A stretch of DNA of 64,000 nt from Luteimicrobium subarcticum. Its GTDB lineage: Bacteria; Actinomycetota; Actinomycetes; Actinomycetales; Cellulomonadaceae. Every line of letters starts with the position of its first letter. Within the stretch, counting starts at the first letter, position 1. The position numbers and the translations under genes were made by a program. Below are positions 52,812 to 61,816 of the stretch, piece after piece. The stretch lies in contig NZ_PGTZ01000007.1 in the NCBI RefSeq assembly GCF_002798015.1, positions 796,797 to 860,796 on the forward strand, written 5' to 3'. The notes under the pieces were generated by a model that saw only the letters and a list, made by a program, of their open reading frames with translations, did no database searches and was not told the origin of the DNA.

Positions 52812-54242
52812 ATGATGGCTGGTCAGGTGGGCAAGGGTGACGGTGAGACCCCGTTGAGCGTCACCGAGCGCGACGAGCTCGAGTCGCTGCGCGCCGAGGT
52901 GACGTCCCTGCGCGTCGAGACGGCCGAGGCGAAGAGGGCCGCGGCGGAGGCCGCGGTGACGCCCGCCGCGCCGGTCAAGCGCTCGCGGGACCGGCACTGG
53001 GTGCGCTGGACGGCCGCGGTCGTGATCATCGCCCTGGCGGCGCTCCTGTCGATCGGCGCGGTCGCCGCCCGGTACGTCAAGGGCCAGCTCCTCGACACCG
53101 ACCACTACGTCGCGACGGTCGCGCCGCTGGCCTCGGACCCCGCGATCCAGGCGGCCGTCGCGGGCCGCGTGAGCACCGCGATCGAGGACCAGCTCGACCT
53201 GGAGTCGCTGACCACGCAGGCGCTCACCGCCATCACGGACAACGCGCCGCGGGTCCCGGAGGCGCTCGTCGGCCTGGCGCCCGTCATCGCGAGCCAGGCG
53301 AACGGCTTCATCGAGAAGCGCGTCGACGACTTCGTGCAGTCGCCGGCGTTCCAGAACCTGTGGGTCGAGGCGAACCGTGCCGCGCACAAGAACCTGAGCT
53401 CCGTGCTCACCGGAGGGGACGGCGCCGCCCTCACGGCGAACGCCGACGGCCAGGTCACCCTCCAGCTCGCGCCGATCATCGACGCCGTCAAGGAGCGCCT
53501 CTCGGCACAGGGCCTCAACTTCGTCGACAAGCTGCCGCAGGTGGACGCCACCTTCGTGGTGTTCAGCTCGCCCGACATCGCGGCCCTGCAGCGGTGGGTG
53601 AACTTCTTCGACCACGCCGCGACGTGGCTCATCTGGATCGCGGTCGCGCTCGCAGCGGCCGGGGTCCTCGTCGCGCCCCGCGGCTCGCGCCGTCGCGCGG
53701 CCGTGATCGCGGGCGTGTTCGTGACGGTCGCGATGCTGTTGCTCGCGCTCGGCATCGCAGTGGGCCGGACGGTGTACCTGGGTGCGCTGTCGGACGTCGT
53801 GATCCACCCGACGGCCGCCGAGGCGCTGTTCGACACGATCGTCCAGCCGCTGCGGGTGGCGCTGCGCGTCGTCCTCGTGGTGGCGCTCGTCGTCGCGATC
53901 GCGGCGTTCCTCGTGGGGCCGAGCCCCGCCGCGGTCGCGGTCCGCAACGGGTTCATGAAGCTGGTGGGCCTCGCGTCGGGCGGCCGCGCGGGCGAGACGA
54001 CCCGCGAGCCGCGCACCTGGGAGGTCTGGATCGCGCGCTTCCGCATCGCGCTCACGGTGCTGATCATCGGGCTGGCGGCCCTGCTCGTCGCGTTCTGGCA
54101 CTACCCGACGGGCATGGTGGTGTTCTGGATCGCGCTGCTCGCTGTCGTCCTCGTGGTGGCGGTGCAGGTGCTCGCGGCCCCGGCGCGCGGGTCGGTGGCC
54201 GGGACACCGTCGTCGGGCGCCCCGGGCGAGCTCACACCCTGA
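52812..54242 (+). CDS. Membrane protein with cytoplasmic coiled coil and large extracytoplasmic domain
   Basis: 476 residues from ATG 52812 with GAGGAG 3 nt upstream; a second ATG follows at once. Residues 15-50 (TERDELESLRAEVTSLRVET) form a coiled coil. A transmembrane helix (VVIIALAALLSIGAVAARYV, about 70-90) leads to an external helical domain of about 190 residues (YVATVAPLASDPAIQAAVAG, LAPVIASQANGFIEKRVDDF). Five further hydrophobic segments lie between 270 and 465. I do not recognise a named family with confidence; the layout is common among actinobacterial proteins of unknown function. Convergent with the SpoIID gene, 18 bp away. Confidence 0.8.
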   Translation: MMAGQVGKGDGETPLSVTERDELESLRAEVTSLRVETAEAKRAAAEAAVTPAAPVKRSRDRHWVRWTAAVVIIALAALLSIGAVAARYVKGQLLDTDHYVATVAPLASDPAIQAAVAGRVSTAIEDQLDLESLTTQALTAITDNAPRVPEALVGLAPVIASQANGFIEKRVDDFVQSPAFQNLWVEANRAAHKNLSSVLTGGDGAALTANADGQVTLQLAPIIDAVKERLSAQGLNFVDKLPQVDATFVVFSSPDIAALQRWVNFFDHAATWLIWIAVALAAAGVLVAPRGSRRRAAVIAGVFVTVAMLLLALGIAVGRTVYLGALSDVVIHPTAAEALFDTIVQPLRVALRVVLVVALVVAIAAFLVGPSPAAVAVRNGFMKLVGLASGGRAGETTREPRTWEVWIARFRIALTVLIIGLAALLVAFWHYPTGMVVFWIALLAVVLVVAVQVLAAPARGSVAGTPSSGAPGELTP

Positions 54243-54243
54243 C

Positions 54244-54272
54244 CGTCACCCCACGATCTGTCACCCCACGAT
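54244..54272. repeat. Short direct repeat between convergent genes
   Basis: GTCACCCCACGAT occurs at 54244-54256 and again at 54260-54272. The second copy includes the stop codon and last codons of the SpoIID-like gene, so the first looks like a duplicated gene end. Confidence 0.6.
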
Positions 54273-56189
54273 CGAGGTCACCCATGCCGCGGGGAGGCCG
54301 AGGCGCGCGCGCAGCGCGTCGGGCTTCCCGGTGACCGTCCTCGTCGTCCCCGTGGACGACGTCGCGGTGAGCGCCGCCATCTGACCGCTCGAGTACTTCT
54401 TCGACACGGTGATCCGGACGACGTCGGGCAGCCCGAACATCGCCCGGGCCGACGCCTGGGTGAGGGTGCGGGTCCAGGTGCGGTACGTGTTGCCGGGGGC
54501 GCGCGCGCTCCAGGGGTCGCTCACCGACTGCTCGTAGGGCAGCGTGGCGGTCCACACGTCCTGGGAGCTGGCGGTCCGTCCGCCGGACGACGAGTAGTAG
54601 TGCGCGACCACCGGCTCGCCGCCGAAGGTGAGCGCGCGGGCGGCGGTGGTCGACGTGGTGGTGTCGTCGACCGCGCGGACCCAGATCGCGCCGTAGTCGG
54701 TGCTGCCCGCCGTCTCGCCCTGCTTCTTCCAGCCGGTGTAGTTCTGGTCCCGGACGTCGTCGACGAGGTTGCACGCGCACGCCGACCGCAGGCCGCCGAG
54801 CTTGGTGAGCGCGTAGCTGCGGGCCACGATGGCCTGCGCCTCGAGGGACGCCTCGCCGTCGAGCCCCCAGGACGACGGCACCTCGGCGATGCCGTAGAGG
54901 TACTCGGTGTTGAGCAGGACCTCGTTGACCACGTTCGGGACGTGCCCGATCGCCGTGATGCTCAGGTCGCCGTTGCGGTACGTGCCCTGAGCGCCCGCGA
55001 CGGTCGCGACGCCGCGCGACGTCGACGTCGGGGCGTAGTAGCGCGTGCCGGCCCACTGGACCTTGAATCGCGTGCCCAGGTACGACTTCGTCACCTGCGT
55101 GCCGCTGCTCGTGCTGGTGAAGGACACCCCCACGGACGAGGTGCCGGCCCGCACGGAGAGGGTCACGGGCCCGGGGCCGGTGTACAGCGCCGTGCCGCCG
55201 GCCGACATGAGCCGCCACCACCCGCGGTCGATCCGCACGGTGGTCGACGACACCGTGTCGGAGTAGGCGCCGGGCGCGTACCCGTACGGCTCCGGTCCGA
55301 AGACCTGCACCGAGACGGTGGTGGGCGTGGTGACGGTCCCGGACGACGTCCCCCGGTAGTAGCTCTGCAGGATGGTGGAGGTGCCGCGGCCGTCGAGGGC
55401 CTGCGCGTAGGCGCCGAACTGGGGCATGCCGACGCCGTGGCCGTAGCCCGCGCCGTGCACGCTGAAGGAGGCGGGCACGGTGGACTGGACGCGGACGGTC
55501 ACGGCTGCGCTCGTCGCCCGACCGGGCACGACGGCCCGGTACGCCCCGGTCCGTCCCGGGGCGAGGGCGTACGCGGCCACGCCGCCCGTGGCCACGGTGA
55601 CGGCACGCAGCGTCGACCAGGCTGCGCTGCCGGAGGTGGTCCGCTGGAACGTGACCGTGGCGGCGCTCTGCACCGCCTTGCCGCGGTAGGTGTACCGGGC
55701 GACGAGGCGGGTGGTGGAGCCGGGGTGCACCGTGCCGGGCGTGGCGGTCAGCGTGACCGCGTAGGGGGAGCGGATGACGAGGTGCGCGACAGCGGAGTGC
55801 GCCCCGGTCGCGGTGACGGCCCGGAAGTCGGACGTGGCGCGCGGCGCGACGTGGAACGCGGCGGTCCCGGCGCTGCCGGTCGTGGTCGCACCGAGGCGGT
55901 ACCACGTGCTGCCGACCCGTTGCTCGAGGGCGACCGTGCCACGGTGGGCGGCCCCGCCGACCTTCCAGGTGGCGGTGAGCGTGGTCGAGACGCCCTGGTA
56001 GGCGCTGGACGGGCCGCTCAGGGTCACCGTCGTGGAGGCTGCGGAGGCGGCCGGTGCGGCGACGAGGCCGCCGAGCACGAGGACCGCTGCGCCGCACCAT
56101 GCCGTGACGCGCGCCGCGACGCGCGCCCCGGCGCGCGCCGCGGCCCGTCGTCGCGCGGCGCCCCTGCCCCCTGCCCGGTCGATCCCCAT
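54261..56189 (-). CDS. Secreted SpoIID/LytB domain protein with Ig-like N-terminal domains
   Basis: 642 residues from ATG 56189, fixed by a TAGCGT box 6 nt upstream. A long Arg/Ala-rich N-region and hydrophobic segment (AAVLVLGGLVAAPAASAA) form a signal ending near residue 50. Two Ig-like units (50-235) precede the SpoIID domain (about 240-570): SVHGAGYGHGVGMPQFGAYA, LNTEYLYGIAEVPSSWGLDG, EAQAIVARSYALTKLGG, TDYGAIWVRAVDDT and VVAHYYSSSGGRT. In Bacillus SpoIID is a lytic transglycosylase acting on denuded glycan; in this non-endospore lineage a peptidoglycan-remodelling role is inferred. The catalytic Glu is probably in VPSSWGLDGEASLEAQA. Confidence 0.88.
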   Translation of the reverse strand: MGIDRAGGRGAARRRAAARAGARVAARVTAWCGAAVLVLGGLVAAPAASAASTTVTLSGPSSAYQGVSTTLTATWKVGGAAHRGTVALEQRVGSTWYRLGATTTGSAGTAAFHVAPRATSDFRAVTATGAHSAVAHLVIRSPYAVTLTATPGTVHPGSTTRLVARYTYRGKAVQSAATVTFQRTTSGSAAWSTLRAVTVATGGVAAYALAPGRTGAYRAVVPGRATSAAVTVRVQSTVPASFSVHGAGYGHGVGMPQFGAYAQALDGRGTSTILQSYYRGTSSGTVTTPTTVSVQVFGPEPYGYAPGAYSDTVSSTTVRIDRGWWRLMSAGGTALYTGPGPVTLSVRAGTSSVGVSFTSTSSGTQVTKSYLGTRFKVQWAGTRYYAPTSTSRGVATVAGAQGTYRNGDLSITAIGHVPNVVNEVLLNTEYLYGIAEVPSSWGLDGEASLEAQAIVARSYALTKLGGLRSACACNLVDDVRDQNYTGWKKQGETAGSTDYGAIWVRAVDDTTTSTTAARALTFGGEPVVAHYYSSSGGRTASSQDVWTATLPYEQSVSDPWSARAPGNTYRTWTRTLTQASARAMFGLPDVVRITVSKKYSSGQMAALTATSSTGTTRTVTGKPDALRARLGLPAAWVTSIVG

Positions 56190-56195
56190 CCGGCC

Positions 56196-56201
56196 ACGCT
56201 A
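56196..56201 (-). promoter_or_regulatory. -10 element (TAGCGT) for the SpoIID-like gene, leaderless type
   Basis: On the minus strand TAGCGT lies 6 nt before ATG 56189. Confidence 0.55.
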
Positions 56202-56286
56202 GGCACGGGGTGGCGAGGTCGGCGCGCCCGGTGACGAAGAGCTCGGGGGCATAAGCCGCCTACCGGTGCAGAACAGCAGCGGCGCG

Positions 56287-57093
56287 TCACACGGCGGGGT
56301 CGGACACGCCGAGCGGGAGGCGCCGCACGGCGAGGTCGTCCGCGTCGGCGCGGGCCTGGTCTCGGACGCCCAGCGCCCAGTCCCGGTCGCGCCGCTCGCT
56401 CATGACGGCCACGAGGAACGCCTCGGGCGGGGTGCCCCAGGGGGCGGCCGGGGCGACGTACGCCTCGACGCGCCCCGCGAGGTCGACGCCGAGGCGCACC
56501 CGGCTCTGCGGATCCATGCGGGGGGCACGGGCCAGGAAGAGCCGGACGGCGACCGCGAGGCCGTCGGGCAGGCGAGCGACGTCGGCGCCGTGCGACCAGG
56601 CACGCAGCGACGGGTCGACCGGGGGCAGGGGAGGGATCCCGCGCGCGCCGCGCACCCGGACGACGTACGTCCCCGCGACGATGTCGCCGAGCCGCTTGCC
56701 CTTGCGGTTGACCATGCTCGTCACGACGGCCACGACACCGAGCGTCATCCAGATCTCGAGGACGCCCAGGAGCGCGCGGGTGAGCGCGTGCCGGAACCGG
56801 ATCGCGCCGCCGTCGTCGCGCACCACCCGCGTTCCCATCGCGAGCTTGCCGAGGGAGCGGCCGCGCGTCAGCGTCTCGACCGTCGTCGGCACGACCACGT
56901 ACACGAGGACGAGCATCCCGATCAACGCGGCGCCGTCGTACCCGCCCGTGTCGATCGCGGACAGGCCCCAGCCGAGCGCGGTCGCGAAGGCGATCAGCGC
57001 CACCACGTCGATGAGTCCCTCGATGATGCGGGTCCCGACCGCCACCGCGTCGGCCTCGAGCACGACGGCCTCGCCGATCACCACCTCGTCCAT
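56287..57093 (-). CDS. RDD family membrane protein
   Basis: 268 residues from ATG 57093; the open frame reaches 57537, but a TACGCT box 6 nt before 57093 and the usual N-terminus support the shorter form. The RDD domain spans about 15-150: VGTRIIEGLIDVVALIAFAT (where R22 replaces the first RDD position), VYVVVPTTVETLTRGRSLGK, LAMGTRVVRDDGGAIRFRHA and NRKGKRLGDIVAGTYVV, with three to four hydrophobic segments. The C-terminal 110 residues are soluble. RDD proteins are proposed transporters or membrane partners; the role here is unknown. Divergent from the SpoIIM-like gene across 49 bp, a pairing common in actinobacteria. Confidence 0.9.
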   Translation of the reverse strand: MDEVVIGEAVVLEADAVAVGTRIIEGLIDVVALIAFATALGWGLSAIDTGGYDGAALIGMLVLVYVVVPTTVETLTRGRSLGKLAMGTRVVRDDGGAIRFRHALTRALLGVLEIWMTLGVVAVVTSMVNRKGKRLGDIVAGTYVVRVRGARGIPPLPPVDPSLRAWSHGADVARLPDGLAVAVRLFLARAPRMDPQSRVRLGVDLAGRVEAYVAPAAPWGTPPEAFLVAVMSERRDRDWALGVRDQARADADDLAVRRLPLGVSDPAV

Positions 57094-57099
57094 GGCGGG

Positions 57100-57105
57100 A
57101 GCGTA
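57100..57105 (-). promoter_or_regulatory. -10 element (TACGCT) for the RDD gene, leaderless type
   Basis: On the minus strand TACGCT lies 6 nt before ATG 57093, selecting this start over upstream codons in the open frame. Confidence 0.55.
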
Positions 57106-57142
57106 CTGTGCGCGCGGCGTGGTCTGTGGGAGGGTGTGCGCC

Positions 57143-58132
57143 GTGGACCTGGACGCCTTCGTGTTGCTGCGGACCCCGCGCTGGGAGCGCCTCGACGCGC
57201 TGAGCCGGGCGCGACGCCTGGACGGTCGGGAGACCGACGAGATGGTCGCGCTGTACCAGTCGGTCGCCACCGACCTGTCGGTGCTGCGGTCGTCCATGCC
57301 CGACCCGACGCTCGTGAACCAGCTCTCGACGACGCTGGGTCGCACGCGGTCGCGGCTGACGGGCGCGCACACCCCGGCGTGGGCGATGGTCGCGCGGTTC
57401 GCGGTCGTGTCGGCGCCGGCGGCGCTGTACCGGATCCGGTGGTGGATCGTCGCGGTCACGGGCGTCTCGGTAGCGATCGCGGCGGTCGCCGGGTGGTGGG
57501 TGTGGCACGATCCTGGGGCGCTGTCCACGCTCGGCACGGACAGCGAGCGGCGCGAGTACGTCGAGCACTCGTTCGTCCAGTACTACGAGACGAACGGCGC
57601 GTTCGCGTCGCGGGTGTGGACGAACAACGCGTGGCTCGCCGCGCAGTGCGTCGCGTTCGGCATCACGGGGCTGTGGCCCGCGTGGGTGCTGTTCCAGAAC
57701 GCCCTCAACGTGGGCGTCATCGGCGGGATGATGGCGTCGTACGGGCGCCTCGGCGAGTTCTTCTCGTACATCCTCCCGCACGGCATGCTCGAGCTGACGG
57801 CCGTGTTCACGGCGGGCGCGGCGGGGCTCAAGATCTTCTGGACGGTCGTCGACCCGGGTCCTCGTCCGCGCGGGCGCGCTGTGGCGGAGGAGGGCCGCGC
57901 GCTCATGACGGTGGCGCTCGCGCTCGTCGGCGTGCTCGGAGTCTCGGGCCTGGTCGAGGGGTTCGTCACCGGCTCGGCGCTGCCGACGGCGGTGCAGATC
58001 GGCATCGGCGTCGTGGTGCTCGCGGCGTTCTGGGCCTACGTGCTGGTGCTCGGACGCCGGGCCGCGCAGGCCGGGGCGACCGGTGACCTCGACCCGGACG
58101 AGGCCGGCGACGTCCTGCCCGTCGCCGGCTGA
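57143..58132 (+). CDS. SpoIIM-like (stage II sporulation protein M family) membrane protein
   Basis: 329 residues from GTG 57143, with GGGAGG 9 nt upstream; GTG 57134 in frame is an alternative. A soluble helical N-terminus (LDAFVLLRTPRWERLDALSR; DEMVALYQSVATDLSVLR) is typical of this actinobacterial group. Five hydrophobic segments follow from about residue 100, with the SpoIIM-type core FASRVWTNNAWLAAQCVAFG, LFQNALNVGVIGGMMASYG and FSYILPHGMLELTAVFTAGA. The protein family occurs widely outside spore formers, generally beside MoxR, DUF58 and RDD genes, as here. Function in that context unknown. Convergent with DUF58, 3 bp away. Confidence 0.9.
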   Translation: MDLDAFVLLRTPRWERLDALSRARRLDGRETDEMVALYQSVATDLSVLRSSMPDPTLVNQLSTTLGRTRSRLTGAHTPAWAMVARFAVVSAPAALYRIRWWIVAVTGVSVAIAAVAGWWVWHDPGALSTLGTDSERREYVEHSFVQYYETNGAFASRVWTNNAWLAAQCVAFGITGLWPAWVLFQNALNVGVIGGMMASYGRLGEFFSYILPHGMLELTAVFTAGAAGLKIFWTVVDPGPRPRGRAVAEEGRALMTVALALVGVLGVSGLVEGFVTGSALPTAVQIGIGVVVLAAFWAYVLVLGRRAAQAGATGDLDPDEAGDVLPVAG

Positions 58133-58135
58133 GGG

Positions 58136-59428
58136 TCACAGCCTCCCGGCGGCCTTGAGCGCGATGTAGGTGTCGGCGACGCGCGGGGCCAGGTCGTCGG
58201 GCAGCGCTTCCACGACCTCCGCGCCGGTGCGTCGCAGGAGCCCCGCGACCGCGGTCCGCTCCAGGTCGGTGCGCGCGGCGGCGGCCGCGTCGTAGGCGTC
58301 GTCCCCGGTGGCGAGGTCGGCGCCGAGCGCGGCGAGCTCCGGGTCGGACACGGCGGCGACGAGCACCTGGTGGCGGGCGGCGAGGCCGCCGAGCACCGGC
58401 ATGAGCCCGGCGGACACGACCGCGGGGTCGATCGCGGTGACCAGGACGACGAACGCCCGCTGCGACAGCGCGCCGTGGACGGTCGCGGCGAGCGCGGTCC
58501 AGTCGGCCTCGACGAGCACGGGCGCCACGGGTGCGAGCGCCTCCGCCACCGCGGGCAGCAGGCGCGTCCCGCTGGCACCGCGCACGCGGGCCCGCTGGGT
58601 GCGGTCGAACGCGACCACCTCGACGCGGTCGCCCGCGTGCGCCGCGAGCGCGGACAAGAGCAGAGTCGCCTCGATGCCGGCGTCGAGGCGCGGCTGGTCG
58701 CCGACGCGCGCCGCGGACGACCGGGACGTGTCGAGCACGACGAGCACGCGTCGGTCGCGCTCGGGTCGCCAGGTGCGCACGACGACGGCGCTGCGCCGCG
58801 CGGTGGCGCGCCAGTCGATCGACCGGACGTCGTCGCCGACGACGTAGTCGCGCAGGGAGTCGAACTCGGTGCCCTCGCCGCGCACCTGGACGGCGGCGCG
58901 GCCGTCGAGCTCGCGCAGGCGGGCGAGCCGGCTGGGCAGGTGCTTGCGGGAGGCGAACTCGGGCAGCACGCGCAGGCGCCCGGCCAGCGGGATCGACGCC
59001 TGCCGCCCGGCGACGCCGAGCGGCCCGACCGAGCGGATCGTGACGGGTCCGGCGAGCCGGTCGCCGCGCCGGGTCGGCGTGAGCGTCGTGGCGAGGCGCG
59101 TCCCGTCCCCGGGTGCCACCGAGACGGGGTGCCGGGTGTCGGCGGCGCCGGCCGACGGCACCCAGGCGTCCCGGACGACGCCGCGCAGGCGTCGTCGCGA
59201 CCCGTTGACGAGCGTCAGGCGGCTGGTGGCCGTGCCAGTGAGCCGCACGGACGTCGGAAGCACGCGCTCCAGGGTGACGGCCCGCGGGCTCGCGGCGAGC
59301 GCGATGTCCACCACCGCGACCAGCACGAGCACACCGACGGCCAGCAGGGTCATGGCGGTGTCGGCCGCGACGGCCACGGGGATGCCGAGCACGGCCGCCA
59401 GGACGACCGCGCGCCACGTCACGACCAC
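58136..59428 (-). CDS. DUF58 domain-containing membrane protein
   Basis: 430 residues from GTG 59428; GTG 59422 two codons on is an alternative. Two N-terminal transmembrane helices (VVLAAVLGIPVAVA; TLLAVGVLVLVAVVDIAL) are followed by a beta-rich region and the DUF58 core VRGEGTEFDSLRDYVVGDDV then RSIDWRATARR, RTWRPERDRRVLVVLDTSRS. The last segment begins a vWA-like fold with a partial MIDAS motif (DTSRS). DUF58 proteins are thought to act with MoxR ATPases in assembling or maturing protein complexes. It follows moxR by 4 nt in the same unit. Confidence 0.92.
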   Translation of the reverse strand: MVVTWRAVVLAAVLGIPVAVAADTAMTLLAVGVLVLVAVVDIALAASPRAVTLERVLPTSVRLTGTATSRLTLVNGSRRRLRGVVRDAWVPSAGAADTRHPVSVAPGDGTRLATTLTPTRRGDRLAGPVTIRSVGPLGVAGRQASIPLAGRLRVLPEFASRKHLPSRLARLRELDGRAAVQVRGEGTEFDSLRDYVVGDDVRSIDWRATARRSAVVVRTWRPERDRRVLVVLDTSRSSAARVGDQPRLDAGIEATLLLSALAAHAGDRVEVVAFDRTQRARVRGASGTRLLPAVAEALAPVAPVLVEADWTALAATVHGALSQRAFVVLVTAIDPAVVSAGLMPVLGGLAARHQVLVAAVSDPELAALGADLATGDDAYDAAAAARTDLERTAVAGLLRRTGAEVVEALPDDLAPRVADTYIALKAAGRL

Positions 59429-59432
59429 GGCG

Positions 59433-60536
59433 TCACCGGGGGACGGGCACGGTGGCGAGCACGGCGTCGAGGACCGCGCCCGTGGTGATGCCCTCGAGCT
59501 CGGCCTCGGGCCGCAGCTGCATGCGGTGGCGCAGCGTCGACGCGGCGAGCGTCTTGACGTCGTCGGGCGTCACGTACGAGCGGCCGCTGAGCCACGCCCA
59601 GGCGCGCGACGTGGCGAGCAGGGCCGTCGCACCACGCGGGGACACGCCGAGCGACACGGACGGCGAGTGGCGGGTGGCGCGGCACACGTCGACGACGTAC
59701 GCGAGCACGTCGGGCGCGATCTGCACCTGCCGCACGGCGTCCCGCGCGCGGGCGAGCACTTCCGCGTCGGCGACGGGCCGCAGGCCCGCGGCGCCCAGGT
59801 CGCGCGGGTCGAAGCCGGCGGCGTGACGGGCGAGCACCTCGATCTCCTGGGCTCGCTCGGGCGCGGGAAGGATGACCTTGAGCAGGAACCGGTCGAGCTG
59901 CGCCTCGGGCAGCGGGTAGGTGCCCTCGTACTCGACGGGGTTCTGCGTGGCGACGACGACGAACGGGTCGGGCAGCGGGCGCGGCGTCCCGTCGACCGAC
60001 ACCTGGCGCTCCTCCATGGCCTCGAGCAGGGACGCCTGGGTCTTCGGGGGCGTGCGGTTGATCTCGTCGGCGAGCAGCAGGTTGGTGAAGACCGGGCCCT
60101 CGCGGAACGAGAACTCGGCGGTGCGCGCGTCGTAGACGAGCGAGCCGGTGACGTCGCCGGGCATGAGGTCGGGCGTGAACTGGACGCGCTTGGTGTCGAG
60201 GTCGAGCGCGGCCGACAGCGCGCGCACGAGCAGCGTCTTCGCGACACCGGGCACGCCCTCGAGCAGCACGTGCCCGCGGCACAGCAGGGCCACGAGCAGC
60301 CCGGACACGGCGGCGTCCTGGCCCACGACGGCCTTCGCGACCTCGGCCCGGACGGCCGACAGCGCCGCGTGGAGCGCCGGGTCGGCGGGCGCCTGCGGCG
60401 GCGCCTGGTGCGAGGGCGGCGCCTGGGTGGGCTGCTGGAACGGCTGCGTCGGCGGCGCGACCGGCCAGCCCTGCGGGGCGGGGACGCCGTGGGCCGGCGC
60501 CGGCGCCGGCGCGGGAAGGTTCGGGTCGTGGGTCAC
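59433..60536 (-). CDS. MoxR family AAA+ ATPase
   Basis: 367 residues from GTG 60536, overlapping the DUF4350 stop (GTGA). A Pro/Gln/Ala-rich tail of 50 residues precedes the AAA+ domain: AEVAKAVVGQDAAVSGLLVA, Walker A LEGVPGVAKTLL, FTPDLMPGDVTGSLVYD, Walker B NLLLADEINRTPPKTQASLL, VVATQNPVEYEGTYPLPEAQ (sensor 1 and arginine-finger region LDRF), and the lid SPRGATALLATSRAWAWLSG with YVTPDDV. MoxR ATPases are chaperone-like and act with DUF58/vWA partners. All motifs are intact. Confidence 0.95.
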   Translation of the reverse strand: MTHDPNLPAPAPAPAHGVPAPQGWPVAPPTQPFQQPTQAPPSHQAPPQAPADPALHAALSAVRAEVAKAVVGQDAAVSGLLVALLCRGHVLLEGVPGVAKTLLVRALSAALDLDTKRVQFTPDLMPGDVTGSLVYDARTAEFSFREGPVFTNLLLADEINRTPPKTQASLLEAMEERQVSVDGTPRPLPDPFVVVATQNPVEYEGTYPLPEAQLDRFLLKVILPAPERAQEIEVLARHAAGFDPRDLGAAGLRPVADAEVLARARDAVRQVQIAPDVLAYVVDVCRATRHSPSVSLGVSPRGATALLATSRAWAWLSGRSYVTPDDVKTLAASTLRHRMQLRPEAELEGITTGAVLDAVLATVPVPR

Positions 60537-61816
60537 GGGTGGACCTCGCTCTCCAGGTCGTCGAGTCGTCGGGCGAGCGCGAGCAGCGCGTCGTCGGTCG
60601 TGGGCGGTGGCCCGTACAGCAGGTCGTGGACGTCGGGCGCGGGTCGACCCGTGGCGCGCGCGACGGCGGTCACGAGCCCGACGGGCTCCGTCCCACGCGG
60701 CAGGCCGAGCCGGGTCGCGAGGCGCTGCGCGGTGCGGGCGCGCAGTCCGGCGGCGGCGTGCCCGCGGGTGCGTCCGGCCCGGTAGAGACGGGCGCGTCCG
60801 CGGGTCGTCTCGGCGGCGCGCACGACGACGGGCAGGTCCTCCGGGACCAGCGGGCCGAGCCGCCGCCCCCGCCAGAGCGCCAGCACGAGCACCACGACGA
60901 GGGACCAGCCGAGCAGCGCCCAGCACCAGGTGGGCAGCACGCTCGCGGCGGCCGGGCCGGCGTCGCCGGACGCCTGCGCCCGGTCGTCCGGGAGCAGCCA
61001 CACGAGGTCGTGGTGGCGCCCGAGCATGCGCAGCGCGAGGGCCGCGTTGCCCGCCTGGGCGACGTCGCGGTTCGTGAACAGGCGGGCGTCGTCGTAGACC
61101 GCGACCCGGGTGGCGCCCTGGACGACGGCATACGAGCCGACGTCGGCCGTGTCGACGGGGAAGCACAGGGTGACCGTGCGGTCGGACGAGGAGCCCGACG
61201 CGACGTACCCGCCGCCCTGGTCGCTCACCGTCCCGGCGGCCCGCGCGTCGGGGTCGTCGCACGACGGGCCCGCGCCCAGCGGGTCGTACCCGTAGGCATC
61301 GTCGAGCTCGGGGACGAACGCGGCGAGCGTCGCGTCGTCGGGGGCGACGAGGGCGACGTCGGCCCGCGTGGCCGCGAGGGCGCGGAGCTGGTCGTCGTCG
61401 AGCGAGTCCCAGGTGAGGCCGGGGACCACGAGCAGCGTCGTCCCGGGGCCCGCGAGCTGCGCGGCCTCGTCGGCGTCGCGGGTGTAGTGGACGTCGACGC
61501 CCTGCGCCTCGAGGACCTGCGCGAGCGCCTTGGCTCCGCGCGGCTGCGTGCTGTCGGGCGCGAGGGGGAGCTTCGACCCCGGGCTCGTGACGAGCGCGAG
61601 GATCAGCGCGACCACGCCGAGCAGGGCGAGCAGCGCGACGACCCACCCGACGCGGCGCCACCGCCGGGCGGCGCGGCTGCGCGTGGTGGTGCCGTCGCCG
61701 CGCACGGGCCCGGACGTCGTGCGGACGGTCGGAGCGCCGCTGTGGGTGCCGACGCCGCTGCCGCTGCCGACGCCGCTGCCGACGCCGGCGGGGGTGCGGG
61801 TGGGGGGCGCCGTCAC
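60533..61816 (-). CDS. DUF4350 domain-containing membrane protein
   Basis: 427 residues from GTG 61816, overlapping the DUF4129 stop. A Gly/Ser/Val repeat (GVGSGVGSGSGVG) near the N-terminus is encoded by a short tandem repeat. One transmembrane helix (VGWVVALLALLGVVALILAL, about 55-75) leads to an outside DUF4350-like region: GAKALAQVLEAQGVDVHYTR, GTTLLVVPGLTWDSLDDDQL, ADVALVAPDD and LFTNRDVAQAGNAALAL. A second helix (WALLGWSLVVVLVLALW, near 310) returns to a cytoplasmic tail. Part of the MoxR unit; molecular role unknown. Confidence 0.9.
   Translation of the reverse strand: MTAPPTRTPAGVGSGVGSGSGVGTHSGAPTVRTTSGPVRGDGTTTRSRAARRWRRVGWVVALLALLGVVALILALVTSPGSKLPLAPDSTQPRGAKALAQVLEAQGVDVHYTRDADEAAQLAGPGTTLLVVPGLTWDSLDDDQLRALAATRADVALVAPDDATLAAFVPELDDAYGYDPLGAGPSCDDPDARAAGTVSDQGGGYVASGSSSDRTVTLCFPVDTADVGSYAVVQGATRVAVYDDARLFTNRDVAQAGNAALALRMLGRHHDLVWLLPDDRAQASGDAGPAAASVLPTWCWALLGWSLVVVLVLALWRGRRLGPLVPEDLPVVVRAAETTRGRARLYRAGRTRGHAAAGLRARTAQRLATRLGLPRGTEPVGLVTAVARATGRPAPDVHDLLYGPPPTTDDALLALARRLDDLESEVHP
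61738..61793. repeat. Short tandem repeat encoding Gly/Ser/Val in the DUF4350 N-terminus
   Basis: Repeated GCCGACGCCGCT/GCCGCT-type units read GVGSGVGSGSGVG on the minus strand. Copy number may vary between strains; the units are multiples of three, so changes would stay in frame. Confidence 0.5.

Noticed and set aside
54261..58132. Endospore formation genes
   Set aside because: Only SpoIID-like and SpoIIM-like proteins are present, both of which are widespread in non-sporulating actinobacteria; no other sporulation genes are seen.
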